Part shown: in pieces, positions 1 to 9,314 of the stretch
Position numbering within the stretch: the first letter of the stretch is position 1
Layout: each line of letters opens with the position of its first letter
Source of the DNA: Gammaproteobacteria bacterium
Lineage (GTDB): Bacteria; Pseudomonadota; Gammaproteobacteria; Steroidobacterales; JABDKV01
Direction of reading: 5' to 3'
DNA length: 64,000 nucleotides
Assembly: GCA_013003425.1 (NCBI GenBank)
Contig: JABDJB010000006.1
Coordinates: 72,248-136,247 of the forward strand
The notes under the pieces: generated by a model
Database searches by the model: none
Told to the model about the DNA's origin: nothing
Seen by the model: the letters and a program-made list of their open reading frames with translations, nothing else
Translations under genes and position numbers: made by a program

Positions 1-880
1 CCAGGTAGCTGTCTACCGTATCGCTGTCCGGTACCGGAAAATCAGGCAGCACGCTGCGCCCGAATTCGATTTCCAGATTGCAGCGCCGGGCGATCTCCAC
101 GGTGTTTTCCAGTGCCTCCGGCACTTCGGCAAACAATTCGGCCATTTCCGCGGGGGTACGCAGGTATTGCTGCTCGGTATGACGCCGCGGGCGCTGCGGA
201 TCGGCGAGGGTGTAACCATCGTGAATGCAGACTCGCGCCTCGTGTGACTCGTAATCTGCGCGGTTTATAAAACAGACGTCATTGGTGGCGACAACCGGGA
301 CAGCATTGGCGGCTGCCAGCTTCACTGCGGCGTTGTTATAAGTCGCTTCATCCGGCCGGCCGGTTCGCTGCAGCTCCAGGTAGTAGCGATCGGGAAACAG
401 CTCACGCCACCATCCCAGGCGCTCTGCTGCCTGTACCTCGTTGCCGTTGAGCAGCGCCCGCCCCACATCCCCCGCGCGACCACCTGATAGCGCAATGAGC
501 CCGGCCGCGCTTTCACAAAGCCACTCCCGGCTGACGCGGGCATGACCCTTGTGGTCGCCCTCGACATAGGAACGGGTAATCAGTCGCAACAGGTTGGCAT
601 AGCCATTGCGGTCCTGGCACAGCAAAGTGAAACGCAGTGGGTCGCGTTCGTCGGCAAGGTCCAGCCACAGGTCTGCACCGATGATCGGCTTGATCCCGCG
701 TGCTTCAGCAGCACGATAGAACTTGACCATGGCAAACAGGTTGCTCTCATCGGTCAGGGCTACCGCCGGCATATCGGCCTGCGCAACGGCATTCATCAGC
801 GGCTTGACGCGAACCACGCTGTCGACCAGCGAATACTCGGTATGCACCCGCAGGTGCACAAAAGCGGGGCCACTACTCAT
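1..880 (-). CDS. dnaE: DNA polymerase III alpha subunit, N-terminal part (cut by window edge)
   Basis: Replicative polymerase catalytic subunit; about 293 N-terminal residues are visible and the gene runs off the left edge. The translation opens with the PHP-domain pattern of bacterial DnaE (FVHLRVHTEYSLVDS, then ALTDESNLFAMVKFY and KPIIGADLW). The ATG at 880 is preferred because it overlaps the end of rnhB by 8 nt (GAGCATGAGTAG), which is translational-coupling geometry. It is the last visible gene of the envelope operon, in the usual gammaproteobacterial rnhB-dnaE order. Polymerase and OB regions lie outside the window, so completeness cannot be judged. Confidence 0.95.
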   Translation of the reverse strand, partial: MSSGPAFVHLRVHTEYSLVDSVVRVKPLMNAVAQADMPAVALTDESNLFAMVKFYRAAEARGIKPIIGADLWLDLADERDPLRFTLLCQDRNGYANLLRLITRSYVEGDHKGHARVSREWLCESAAGLIALSGGRAGDVGRALLNGNEVQAAERLGWWRELFPDRYYLELQRTGRPDEATYNNAAVKLAAANAVPVVATNDVCFINRADYESHEARVCIHDGYTLADPQRPRRHTEQQYLRTPAEMAELFAEVPEALENTVEIARRCNLEIEFGRSVLPDFPVPDSDTVDSYL

Positions 881-1472
881 GCTCTTTCAAAGCCACACGT
901 ACCGGCTGGAACGAGCGTCGATGCACCGGCGCCGGACCGTGTCGGGTCAGCGCCTCAAGATGTGCGGGCGTGGGATAACCTTTGTGACGTGCAAATCCAT
1001 ACTGTGGGTACAGTCCGTCAAGCTCGCGCATAACGTGATCACGATGCACCTTGGCCAGTATCGAAGCGGCGCTTATCGCGCGACGACTGGCATCGCCGCC
1101 GACCACCGCCTCGACCTCACAGCACCAGCGATCCGGCAGCACGGTGTGCCGCCCGTCAATTTCAACGCGTTGCGGGTCCAGACGCAGGCCCTGCAGCGCC
1201 CGCCGCATGGCAATGAGCGACGCCTGGAATATATTGAGTGAATCGATCTCGTGCGGGTCGGCCCAGGCCACCGACCAGGCCAGGGCCCTGTCGCAAATCC
1301 GCTGGGCCAGCAGTTCGCGCCGTTTTGGCCGTAGTTGCTTCGAATCACGCAGACCGTTAATACGCCGCTGTGGATCGAGCATCACCGCTGCCGATGTCAC
1401 CGGTCCGGCCAGCGGACCACGCCCTACTTCATCGACACCGGCGACCAGCAGCCAGCGGGGTGCCCCGCTCAT
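873..1472 (-). CDS. rnhB: Ribonuclease HII
   Basis: Cleaves the RNA strand of RNA-DNA hybrids and initiates ribonucleotide excision. The 199-residue protein is full length for the family. The N-terminal VDEVGRGPLAGPV signature supplies catalytic Asp14 and Glu15; further acidic residues lie in EIDGR (about 106) and in the AASILAKVHRD helix (about 145). The start overlaps lpxB by 4 nt and the end overlaps dnaE by 8 nt, so translation of the three is probably coupled. Placement between lpxB and dnaE is standard. Confidence 0.97.
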   Translation of the reverse strand: MSGAPRWLLVAGVDEVGRGPLAGPVTSAAVMLDPQRRINGLRDSKQLRPKRRELLAQRICDRALAWSVAWADPHEIDSLNIFQASLIAMRRALQGLRLDPQRVEIDGRHTVLPDRWCCEVEAVVGGDASRRAISAASILAKVHRDHVMRELDGLYPQYGFARHKGYPTPAHLEALTRHGPAPVHRRSFQPVRVALKEHE

Positions 1473-2632
1473 GAGCTGCGACCTGTCAGCCGCAACACGG
1501 CATCGGCAGCGCGCTCGCTGGCGGATTGACGCAGCACGTCATGAATCTGGTCGCATTCCTGCAGGTAGTCGTCGTGACTGTCACGGTCCAGCAAGGCCGT
1601 AAGCTCCGCCGACAAACGCTCGGCGGTAAGTTCATCCTGCAGCACTTCAGCGACGATTTCCCGGTCCGCCAACAGGTTGGGTAATGCAAAGCGCCTGATG
1701 TTCAACAGCTTGAGTTTTTCCAGGAGAATGCGCGTGCCCTGCGCCAGCCGGTACGCGACCACCATTGGTCTTTTCAGAAGCAGAGCTTCCAACGTTGCCG
1801 TACCGGACGCAACCAGCACGGCGTCGGCGGCCGCAATCGCCTGTTGTGCCTGACGATCGACCAGCCTGACCGGCACCCCGGGCGCATGTGCCGCCAACTG
1901 TGCCGCAAATTTTTCGCGCAAGGCAGGCGCAGCCATCGGGGCAACAAAGCCGATACCGGGCCGGCTCTGGTCGAGTCGGGCAGCTGCCGAAGCAAAAACT
2001 GCACCCAACCGGTCTAGCTCGCTTGCCCTGCTCCCGGGTAGCAGCGCAACCACCTCACCTGTGCCGGGCAGTTCCAGAGCGGCGCGTGCCGCGGCGCGGT
2101 CCGGACGCAGCGGGATACTGTCGGCCAGCGGGTGACCGACAAACTCGGCCGCAACTCCATAGTCTTCATAGAATCGGGGCTCAAACGGCAGCAGGCAAAG
2201 CACCAGGTCGGCGCACTGTGCCATGCGTGCAGCGCGTTTTGGCCGCCAGGCCCAGACCGAAGGGCTGACGTAGTGCACCGTGCGTATGCCGGTGCGCCGC
2301 AGCCGGCGCTCGAGCCCCAGGTTGAAATCCGGAGCATCTATGCCAATGAATACGTCCGGCTGCTGAGCGATGATGCGCCGGTACAGTTTACGACGCAGCG
2401 CCAGCAGTCGCGGCAGGTGCGCGAGCACTTCGACCAGGCCCATTACCGCCAGCTCGTCGCTGTCGAACCATGCCTCGCAACCGGCGCTACGCATGGCCGG
2501 CCCTGCGACACCGGCAAATTGCACCCGGTCGCCCAGCCGGGCGCGCACTGCCGTGATCAGGCCGGCTCCCAGCTGGTCGCCGGATGCCTCGCCGGCGACC
2601 AGTGCGATCTGCAGCGGGCGTTCAGGGGTCAT
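1469..2632 (-). CDS. lpxB: Lipid-A-disaccharide synthase
   Basis: Glycosyltransferase (GT19) that joins UDP-2,3-diacylglucosamine and lipid X to form the lipid A disaccharide at the inner face of the cytoplasmic membrane. It has 387 residues, the usual length. The N-terminus carries the family motif VAGEASGDQLGAGL; GIDAPDFN and the C-terminal SGTATLEALLLKRPMVVAYR region are also typical. It lies 15 nt downstream of lpxA and overlaps rnhB. ATG start at 2632. Confidence 0.97.
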   Translation of the reverse strand: MTPERPLQIALVAGEASGDQLGAGLITAVRARLGDRVQFAGVAGPAMRSAGCEAWFDSDELAVMGLVEVLAHLPRLLALRRKLYRRIIAQQPDVFIGIDAPDFNLGLERRLRRTGIRTVHYVSPSVWAWRPKRAARMAQCADLVLCLLPFEPRFYEDYGVAAEFVGHPLADSIPLRPDRAAARAALELPGTGEVVALLPGSRASELDRLGAVFASAAARLDQSRPGIGFVAPMAAPALREKFAAQLAAHAPGVPVRLVDRQAQQAIAAADAVLVASGTATLEALLLKRPMVVAYRLAQGTRILLEKLKLLNIRRFALPNLLADREIVAEVLQDELTAERLSAELTALLDRDSHDDYLQECDQIHDVLRQSASERAADAVLRLTGRSS

Positions 2633-2647
2633 GCGACGGCCGCTCCA

Positions 2648-3418
2648 CTAACGAATGATGCTGCGTTCGCTCGTCTCGAGGAACCTGACGAGCAACCCGA
2701 TCTCCTCGTGACCTGTCGCCAGTTCACGCAGCTTGTCGATGGCTTCAGCCAGCCGCAGGTCCGAGCGATACAGGATTTTGTATGCTTTTTTAATACGGCT
2801 GATCTGCTCCCTGGAAAACCCGCGCCGTTGCAGGCCCTCGCTGTTGATACCACGCGGTAATGCCAGGTGGCCGGCAGCCATTACGTACGGCGGCAGATCG
2901 CGGCTGATCGCGCAGTCCATCGCGGTAAACGCATGGGCGCCAATGCGGCAAAACTGGTGTGCCTTGGTAAAGCCACCCAGGATGGCCCAGTCACCGACGC
3001 TTACATGGCCTGCGAGCGTTGTTGCATTTGCCATGATGATGTTGTTTCCAACATCGCAATCATGAGCAATGTGCACGTAGGCCATGATCCAGTTGTCATC
3101 GCCTATGGTCGTAACGTTGCGGTCCTGGGCCGTACCGCGGTTTATGGTGCAGGATTCACGGATGGTGTTGCGAGCACCTATTTCCAGCCTGGTGGGCTCA
3201 CCTGCATATTTTTTGTCCTGCGGATCCTCGCCGATCGAGCAGAACTGGTAGATACGATTGTCCGGGCCGATCCGGGTGGGGCCCTTGATGACCACATGCG
3301 GGCCGATCCAGGTGCCGGCCTCGATCTCGACGCCGGCACCGATAATGCTATACGGCCCGACCTCGACGCCAAGCGCGATACTGGCATCCGGCGAAATAAC
3401 CGCATGCTGATCGATCAA
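2648..3418 (-). CDS. lpxA: Acyl-ACP--UDP-N-acetylglucosamine O-acyltransferase (TTG start)
   Basis: First step of lipid A synthesis: transfers a 3-hydroxyacyl chain from ACP to UDP-GlcNAc. The 256 residues form a left-handed beta-helix of hexapeptide repeats followed by a helical tail (LKRRGFSRE-like segment). The presumed catalytic His is His119 in [10 protein letters not shown], equivalent to His125 of the E. coli enzyme. The only possible start is TTG at 3418: an in-frame TGA lies two codons upstream, and TTG overlaps the fabZ stop as TTGA. This implies coupled and perhaps limited translation. Confidence 0.95.
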   Translation of the reverse strand: MIDQHAVISPDASIALGVEVGPYSIIGAGVEIEAGTWIGPHVVIKGPTRIGPDNRIYQFCSIGEDPQDKKYAGEPTRLEIGARNTIRESCTINRGTAQDRNVTTIGDDNWIMAYVHIAHDCDVGNNIIMANATTLAGHVSVGDWAILGGFTKAHQFCRIGAHAFTAMDCAISRDLPPYVMAAGHLALPRGINSEGLQRRGFSREQISRIKKAYKILYRSDLRLAEAIDKLRELATGHEEIGLLVRFLETSERSIIR

Positions 3419-3858
3419 CTGTCATTTCTCCGCGGAGCACACATCATTTCCGCACTCGAGACCAGCTCGTTATCGACCTCTGCCCGGGCGCCAAACATCC
3501 AGATGTTACGCCGGGTCCGATTGAGCGTCGCAGTGAGTATCAGCTGGTCGCCGGGCTCAACCGGACGGCGGAACCGCGCCTTGTCGATACCCACGAGGTA
3601 ATACAAAGTGTCGTCATCCGGTGTACCCGCCGTAGCAAAAGCAAGCAAGCCGGTGGCCTGCGCCATGGCTTCCAGGATAATGACGCCTGGCATTACTGGT
3701 CGCTGCGGAAAATGGCCCTGGAAAAATGGCTCGTTTGCCGTGACATTCTTGATAGCGCTGAGCCGCTCGCCCGGCACACACTCGGTTACCCGGTCCACGA
3801 GCAGGAACGGATAACGGTGCGGCAGCAGCTGCATGATTCGATGAACATCCATCTGCAT
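3415..3858 (-). CDS. fabZ: 3-hydroxyacyl-[acyl-carrier-protein] dehydratase FabZ
   Basis: Dehydrates 3-hydroxyacyl-ACP in fatty acid elongation and competes with LpxA for the same substrate. From the ATG at 3858 the product is 147 residues, normal for FabZ. It has the hot-dog motif [14 protein letters not shown], catalytic His49 in [10 protein letters not shown] and Glu63 in [10 protein letters not shown]. The open frame extends upstream into lpxD, but that extension does not look like FabZ. A GTG at 3870 (overlapping the lpxD stop as GTGA) and an ATG at 3852 are alternatives; 3858 has an AGG-containing site just upstream. Confidence 0.93.
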   Translation of the reverse strand: MQMDVHRIMQLLPHRYPFLLVDRVTECVPGERLSAIKNVTANEPFFQGHFPQRPVMPGVIILEAMAQATGLLAFATAGTPDDDTLYYLVGIDKARFRRPVEPGDQLILTATLNRTRRNIWMFGARAEVDNELVSSAEMMCAPRRNDS

Positions 3859-3866
3859 AACCTGGT

Positions 3867-4883
3867 TCACTCCCCGCTTTTCTTTTCCAGTTTCTTCAGC
3901 CGCTTCGCAATGGCATCGAGCTGGCGGAAGCGCGCGCTGTTGCGGCGCCAGCGTCGTGCCTCGTCCATCGGCAACGCGCTTGAGTAAACCCCCGCTTCGC
4001 TGATGGAACGGTTGACCATAGTCTGGCCGGTAATCACTACGTCGTCGGCAATATCGAGGTGACCGACAAAACCAACATGCCCGGCAATCATACATCGCCT
4101 GCCGATGCGGGTGCTGCCGGAAATTCCGCTGCCCGCAGCAATGACCGTGTGCTCGCCAATGTGCACGTTATGCGCGACCTGAATCTGGTTGTCCAGCTTT
4201 ACGCCGTTGCCAATAACCGTGTCGTCGATTGCGCCGCGGTCGATGCTGGTGCAGGCGCCAATTTCGACATCGTCGCCAACCACCACGCTGCCCAGCTGCG
4301 GCACTTTTATCCAGCCTTCCGGTTCACGCGCAATACCAAACCCGTCTGAACCGATTACCGTTCCCGGATGCACCAGGCAACGACTGCCCAGCGTCACGTC
4401 GTGACAGACCGTGACGTTGGCCGTGAGCCTGCTGCCGGCACCAATCGTGGCACCTGTCCCGACGACACAGCCAGGGCCAACTATCACGCCAGCGCCAAGC
4501 CGCGCGCCGGCCTCGATTACGGCGCCGGGAGCCACTTCGCAAGTCTCGGGCACGTCAGCATCTGCCGCGACCACCGCTGCGGGGTGAATACCCGGCCGCG
4601 GTGCGGGTGGCGGTTCCAGTTCGCCTGCCACGCGGGCATAAAGTGCATAAGGATTGTCGCTGATCAGCGCCGTTACCGGGCATTCATCCGCGTCGGCGGC
4701 AGCCAGGATAACCGCCGATGCACCGGTGGCTGCGAGGCAGCGCCGGTACCGCGGATTGGCAAGAAAACTGATACTGCCGTTGCCGGCCCGCTCGAGCGTG
4801 GCGACACGCTCGACGACGGTTGCCGGGTCGCCACGAACCTCGCAGCCGTGACGTACGGCGATTTCCGCGACGGTAAGACTCAT
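3867..4883 (-). CDS. lpxD: UDP-3-O-(3-hydroxyacyl)glucosamine N-acyltransferase
   Basis: Third lipid A step: N-acylation of UDP-3-O-acylglucosamine from hydroxyacyl-ACP. The 338 residues have an N-terminal uridine-binding domain with the [11 protein letters not shown] segment, then a long hexapeptide beta-helix from about residue 100 to 285, then a C-terminal helix. The catalytic His is His238 in [12 protein letters not shown], matching His239 in E. coli. Lies between skp and fabZ, 24 nt after the skp stop. Confidence 0.97.
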   Translation of the reverse strand: MSLTVAEIAVRHGCEVRGDPATVVERVATLERAGNGSISFLANPRYRRCLAATGASAVILAAADADECPVTALISDNPYALYARVAGELEPPPAPRPGIHPAAVVAADADVPETCEVAPGAVIEAGARLGAGVIVGPGCVVGTGATIGAGSRLTANVTVCHDVTLGSRCLVHPGTVIGSDGFGIAREPEGWIKVPQLGSVVVGDDVEIGACTSIDRGAIDDTVIGNGVKLDNQIQVAHNVHIGEHTVIAAGSGISGSTRIGRRCMIAGHVGFVGHLDIADDVVITGQTMVNRSISEAGVYSSALPMDEARRWRRNSARFRQLDAIAKRLKKLEKKSGE

Positions 4884-4907
4884 GACCGCTGCGGCAGGCT
4901 GCGCAAC

Positions 4908-5432
4908 TCAGTTGCTGGACTGAAAGCTGCGTTCGAGCCCGGCAAGCACCTCGGCCGTAACATCGACATTGCCACTGGCGAACAATACGCCATCACCGAC
5001 GATCAGGTCGTAATTTTTCTGCCGGGCAAAGGTCTGCACCTCTTCCATCAAGGCACGCTGCAGCCGTCCGAGTTCCTCATTACGCCGCAGGTTGAGATCT
5101 TCCAGGTACTCGTTCTGCTTGCGCGCCAGATCACGGGCACGTTCACGCAGGTCCTTCTCGGCATCACGACGTTCGGTCTCGCCCATCACTGCAACATCGC
5201 GTTCGATCTCTTCCTGCCGGCTACGCAATTCCTGTTCCTGCGACTGGATTTCACGCTGTCGTGGCGCAAACTCATCCTGCAGGGCTTTCATCGCGGACCT
5301 GGCCTGCGGTGCTTCATCGAGCAATCGCGCGACATTCACCACGCCGATGTTCAAATCAGCGGCCAGTACCGGGACAGCCGTGCAGCAGCACAGTAAGGCA
5401 ATGGACAAAACTTTAATTACAATTTTTCTCAT
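4908..5432 (-). CDS. skp: Periplasmic chaperone Skp/OmpH
   Basis: Holdase that escorts unfolded outer-membrane proteins through the periplasm to the BAM complex. The 174-residue precursor starts with a Sec signal peptide (positive MRKIVIK, hydrophobic core, cleavage near VLAA, residue 25). The mature part is mostly a charged coiled coil rich in Arg, Glu and Gln (about residues 45-130), the tentacles of the Skp trimer. It lies 12 nt downstream of bamA, its functional partner. Confidence 0.93.
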   Translation of the reverse strand: MRKIVIKVLSIALLCCCTAVPVLAADLNIGVVNVARLLDEAPQARSAMKALQDEFAPRQREIQSQEQELRSRQEEIERDVAVMGETERRDAEKDLRERARDLARKQNEYLEDLNLRRNEELGRLQRALMEEVQTFARQKNYDLIVGDGVLFASGNVDVTAEVLAGLERSFQSSN

Positions 5433-5444
5433 ACTAAAACACGC

Positions 5445-7880
5445 TCAAAACGTCGAGCCGACAGAAAACTGAAACCGTTCAACCTGATCACCGGGCAGCC
5501 GCGAAGTTCCATCGAACTTGCGGATCGGGACCGCGTAGCTGAACCTGAACGTACCGAGTGGCGCAAGCCACTGAGCGGCAACTCCGACCGATTGTCGCAG
5601 GGAATTGGCATCAAAACCATATTCTACTGGCCGGGGAGCGCAGGCATATCCCAGCGAGGCAAGACAGTCCGTGAATCCGATGTCATTGGCACCCGTGTAA
5701 AAAACGTTGCCGACGTCCCAGAAAAGGCTGAACCGCGTGCTGGTGCGCAGCCGTGCGGGGGTTGGCAGGAGCAATTCCAGCTGGCTCACCGTTTTGAGGT
5801 TGCCGCCATTGGGATTACCTCGTGAATCGATCGGCCCGAGGCGACTGTTCTCGAAGCCGCGCACCGTTTCCGGCCCACCGGCGTAAAAAAGCTTGGACGG
5901 CGGCAGATCGGTCGAAGTGCCAAGAGGCTCACCATAGGCGAGTTCCACATTCCAGCCCAATGACCAGTCACCAAACAACCTCCACAGCCTGGTGAAATTA
6001 TATCGTGCGGAGTAATACTCCACCTCGCTGCCAGGTATGGTGGTTGACAACGAAAAGGTGTGGCGCGTTCCCTTGGTTGGGAAAATTACCCGGTCGCGGG
6101 TGTCCCGAACCCAGCCGGCAAACAGCTCGAATGCCTTGAATTCGGTGCCACAGATATCGTTGATGCTTTCGCCGCATACGTCTCCTACGGCGGAGACTAC
6201 AAAGGGATTACCATTATTGCGCACGAACTGGTTGTTCTGCTGCGAACTGAACAGACTCGTAATCTGCTGGCTGTCGAGGTATGAGCCACCAAACTGCACG
6301 CGGCCAAACTCGGAAATCGGCCAGCTGTATTCCATGGACGCGACCAGGGACTCAATGGAGAAATCCGAGGACTCGGCGGTAAATGCAGTGAGATCGGAAT
6401 ACGACAGGGAGATATTGCGCCCGATACCGTCTGCAGTTCGGTAGTTGTCGCTGTGGCCGAGACTGTAAACGGTCTGGAACCGGCCGGAACTCACGTTTGC
6501 CGCGACCCGCTCCCCGGAACCGAGAAAATTTGTGTGAGTGAAATTTCCGTTCAGCAGCAAGCCCTGGGTACCGGAAAAGCCGAGGCCGCCACCGAACTGA
6601 CCTGGCAGCCCCTCCTCGATATCAAATTCGACGTCGACCTCATCCGGGCTGCCCGGCACCGGCACGGTCTCTACCGCGACCTCTTCGATGAAGGGCAGAC
6701 GTCGCACGCGCTGTTCCGAACGGTCCACTGCCGTGTTGGACAATGGTGCTCCTTCAAGCTGACGCATTTCGCGACGCAGGACTTCGTCATCGATGCTATT
6801 GGCACCGTTGAAGTTAATACGGCGCACATAAACCCGTTCGCCCGGCTCGACACGAAAATCAATCGAAACTGACTTGGCGTCTTCGTCAATGTTCGGGATC
6901 GGCGTAATCGTGGCGCGCGAAAACCCGTCCTGGCCGAGACGGAAGGACATCAGCTCAGTGGTGCCTGTAAGCTGCTTGCGCGAAAAAGTCTGACCAGGCT
7001 GGAGCAGGATCAGCTGCCTCAGCTGCTCCTCCGGGACTACCATGTCACCACTGACAGCCGTATCGGCGATTGTGTACTTGTCACCCTCGTCAATATTGAT
7101 GGTTATATAAATGTCTTTCTTGTCAGGGGTGATCGCCACCTGCGTCGACTCGATGGCAAAATCGGCATAGCCGCGATCCATGTAATAGGAAGTAAGCGTC
7201 TCCAGGTCGCCGCTGAGCACTTCGCGGGCGTAACGATCGTTTTTCTTCCACAGCGCCTGGAAGTTCGGCGTTTTCATCTTGAACTGGCGCAACAGCTCCT
7301 TATCACCGAACTGCGTATTGCCTACCACGTTTATCTGCCTGATGCGGGCCCGGTCTCCTTCAGTAATATCGATCTCGATACGTACCTGGTTGTTGTCGAT
7401 CTCGGTGACGGCTGTATCGATTGTGGCGCCGTACTTGCCGCGGTTGAAATACTCCTGGGTCAGTACCTGCTTGACGTTGTCGAGCACCGACCGGTCGAAG
7501 CTGCCACCCTGCTTGAGGCCGACACCGGACAGATTAGTCTCGAGATCCTCTGACTTGATGTCCTTGTTACCTTCGATGGTAAAGCTGGCGATGGTCGGGC
7601 GCTCGGCTACGGCGATCACCAGAGTGTCACCATCACGACGGAATTCGATGTCATCGAAAAAACCGGTGCCATACATGGCGCGCAAAGCCTCGGATATGCG
7701 CTGATCATCGAGCTGGTCACCCACATTCACAGGAAGGTAATTGAAAACCGTTCCCTCGGTGATGCGACCAAGCCCTTCTATCCGTATGTCGTCAACGACA
7801 AATGCTTCGCTCGCAGAGTGTGCCGGCATGCCGGCCAGCACAAGCACGAGAATAACAACGCTTCGAAGGCAGGTGCTCAT
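5445..7880 (-). CDS. bamA: Outer membrane protein assembly factor BamA
   Basis: Central pore of the BAM complex, inserting beta-barrel proteins into the outer membrane. The 811-residue precursor has a Sec signal peptide (to about residue 22), five POTRA repeats (about 25-425; the first begins FVVDDIRIEGLGRITEGTV) and a 16-strand Omp85 barrel. GGPETVRGFENSRLGP contains the VRGF lid-lock motif and the chain ends in the barrel signature FSVGSTF with terminal Phe. ATG start at 7880, 4 nt after rseP. Confidence 0.98.
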   Translation of the reverse strand: MSTCLRSVVILVLVLAGMPAHSASEAFVVDDIRIEGLGRITEGTVFNYLPVNVGDQLDDQRISEALRAMYGTGFFDDIEFRRDGDTLVIAVAERPTIASFTIEGNKDIKSEDLETNLSGVGLKQGGSFDRSVLDNVKQVLTQEYFNRGKYGATIDTAVTEIDNNQVRIEIDITEGDRARIRQINVVGNTQFGDKELLRQFKMKTPNFQALWKKNDRYAREVLSGDLETLTSYYMDRGYADFAIESTQVAITPDKKDIYITINIDEGDKYTIADTAVSGDMVVPEEQLRQLILLQPGQTFSRKQLTGTTELMSFRLGQDGFSRATITPIPNIDEDAKSVSIDFRVEPGERVYVRRINFNGANSIDDEVLRREMRQLEGAPLSNTAVDRSEQRVRRLPFIEEVAVETVPVPGSPDEVDVEFDIEEGLPGQFGGGLGFSGTQGLLLNGNFTHTNFLGSGERVAANVSSGRFQTVYSLGHSDNYRTADGIGRNISLSYSDLTAFTAESSDFSIESLVASMEYSWPISEFGRVQFGGSYLDSQQITSLFSSQQNNQFVRNNGNPFVVSAVGDVCGESINDICGTEFKAFELFAGWVRDTRDRVIFPTKGTRHTFSLSTTIPGSEVEYYSARYNFTRLWRLFGDWSLGWNVELAYGEPLGTSTDLPPSKLFYAGGPETVRGFENSRLGPIDSRGNPNGGNLKTVSQLELLLPTPARLRTSTRFSLFWDVGNVFYTGANDIGFTDCLASLGYACAPRPVEYGFDANSLRQSVGVAAQWLAPLGTFRFSYAVPIRKFDGTSRLPGDQVERFQFSVGSTF

Positions 7881-7884
7881 ACGG

Positions 7885-9246
7885 TTACCCCATCAGGCGC
7901 AGAATGTCGTTATAGAAAGCAAGGCTCATAAGCATTAACAACAGGAATATACCCACCTGCTGTCCGCGTAACTCGGTCTCCGGCGACAGCGGGCTGCCTT
8001 TCAATGCCTCGGCAAGCTGGAACACCATTTGCCCACCGTCCAGTATCGGCACCGGCAACAGGTTCAGAATCCCCAGGCTGATCGAGACTATTGCCAGAAA
8101 CTTGATGAAAAATTCCGGCCCCATCTGGGCTGTGGTCCCGGCATATTCAGCGATTGTAATCGGCCCGCTCAGGTTGCGGGCGGAAAAATCACCGGTGACC
8201 ATCCGCCACAGCATGCGTACCGTAAAAATGCTCATCTCCGCGGTGCGTCCGACTGCCCGGCTCATTGCCTCGACAGGGCCGTAACGCACCGACAGTTCGC
8301 GCTGTGCTGCCAGGTCTACCGGGCCGGCACCGATGCGTCCGACCGTTTCGCCCTGGTCACGCATCTCGCCAATCGCCAGGTCCAGCTCCATCTCCCGGCC
8401 ATCGCGCTGCAGCAGCAAGCGTACGGTTCGCGATGGATTGGCGCGTACAAAGTCGTACCACTCGCGCCACGTGCCGATTTCGGCATCGTCCGCTGCCAGG
8501 AGCAGATCACCGGGTAACAAACCCGATCGTTCGGCGGCCTCGCCCGGCACCAGCTGGCCGATCTGAGCAGGAATATTCGATGGCCATACGCTGATCCCGA
8601 GACCGGGCAGGAGTTCGCCCGGTTCAGTCAGCCGGCGTTGTTCGCCACCGACATCGATCAGGGCGCTGCGCGTGCTGCCGGTGGCCTCACGCACTTCGAT
8701 GCTGATCCGGCCGTCATCAATCATGTCATCGATGATGGCCAGCGTTGCATCCTGCCAGGATTGCACCGGCTCACCACCGACGGCAATCATCTCGTCTCCG
8801 GCCTGCAGGCCGGCCGCGGCTGCATAGGAATCCTCGGCGACGTCACCTATGACCGGCCGCAACAAGGTATCGCCGACCATAAACATGACCCAGTACACGA
8901 CGATGGCGAACAGAAAATTGAATGCGGGACCGGCAGCAAGCACGGCAAGGCGGGCCCAGATTGGCGCGTTATTGAATGCGCGCTGCTTTTCCTCAGGCGC
9001 GACGGTGCAATCGCGCTCGTCGAGCATTTTCACGTAACCACCAAGCGGCAGCGCCGAGATTACGTACTCAGTGCCATCGACCTTGCCGGTGCGACGCCAT
9101 AAAGGCTTACCAAAACCTATCGAAAAGCGCAGCACCTTGATACCGAGCCGTCGCGCCACCCAGAAATGGCCAAACTCATGCACCGCCACCAGCACGCTGA
9201 TGGCAAATGCAAAAGCCAGTATCCAGATGACGATGGTACTCAACAC
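7885..9246 (-). CDS. rseP: Site-2 intramembrane metalloprotease RseP
   Basis: Cleaves the anti-sigma factor RseA within the membrane in the sigma-E envelope stress response, and clears signal peptide remnants. The 453 residues include the zinc motif HEFGH (His23, Glu24, His27) in the first membrane helix, two periplasmic PDZ domains (about 115-300), and the C-terminal LLPVPILDGG motif with the third zinc ligand near Asp403. The start is GTG at 9246 (a TTG follows directly). The 68-nt gap to cdsA upstream is where dxr lies in many relatives; it is empty here. Confidence 0.96.
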   Translation of the reverse strand: MLSTIVIWILAFAFAISVLVAVHEFGHFWVARRLGIKVLRFSIGFGKPLWRRTGKVDGTEYVISALPLGGYVKMLDERDCTVAPEEKQRAFNNAPIWARLAVLAAGPAFNFLFAIVVYWVMFMVGDTLLRPVIGDVAEDSYAAAAGLQAGDEMIAVGGEPVQSWQDATLAIIDDMIDDGRISIEVREATGSTRSALIDVGGEQRRLTEPGELLPGLGISVWPSNIPAQIGQLVPGEAAERSGLLPGDLLLAADDAEIGTWREWYDFVRANPSRTVRLLLQRDGREMELDLAIGEMRDQGETVGRIGAGPVDLAAQRELSVRYGPVEAMSRAVGRTAEMSIFTVRMLWRMVTGDFSARNLSGPITIAEYAGTTAQMGPEFFIKFLAIVSISLGILNLLPVPILDGGQMVFQLAEALKGSPLSPETELRGQQVGIFLLLMLMSLAFYNDILRLMG

Positions 9247-9314
9247 TTCTTTATTAACACCCGCAGCTGCTTAACATGACGACCACAATACTGACCATTA
9301 GGTTCCCCGAAAAC
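9247..9314. other. cdsA-rseP spacer lacking dxr
   Basis: In Pseudomonas-type genomes dxr (DXP reductoisomerase) lies between cdsA and rseP; in E. coli it lies between frr and uppS. Here the first position is a 68-nt spacer and the second (10849-10866) only 18 nt. Neither can hold dxr or a recognisable remnant. Confidence 0.8.

Noticed and set aside
2132-3601. Long plus-strand ORFs opposite lpxB and lpxA
   Set aside because: Both lipid A genes are unmistakable; these frames are shadows in GC-rich DNA.
4368-5396. A 342-residue plus-strand ORF across lpxD and skp
   Set aside because: Antisense to two clear genes; codon pattern is that of a shadow frame.
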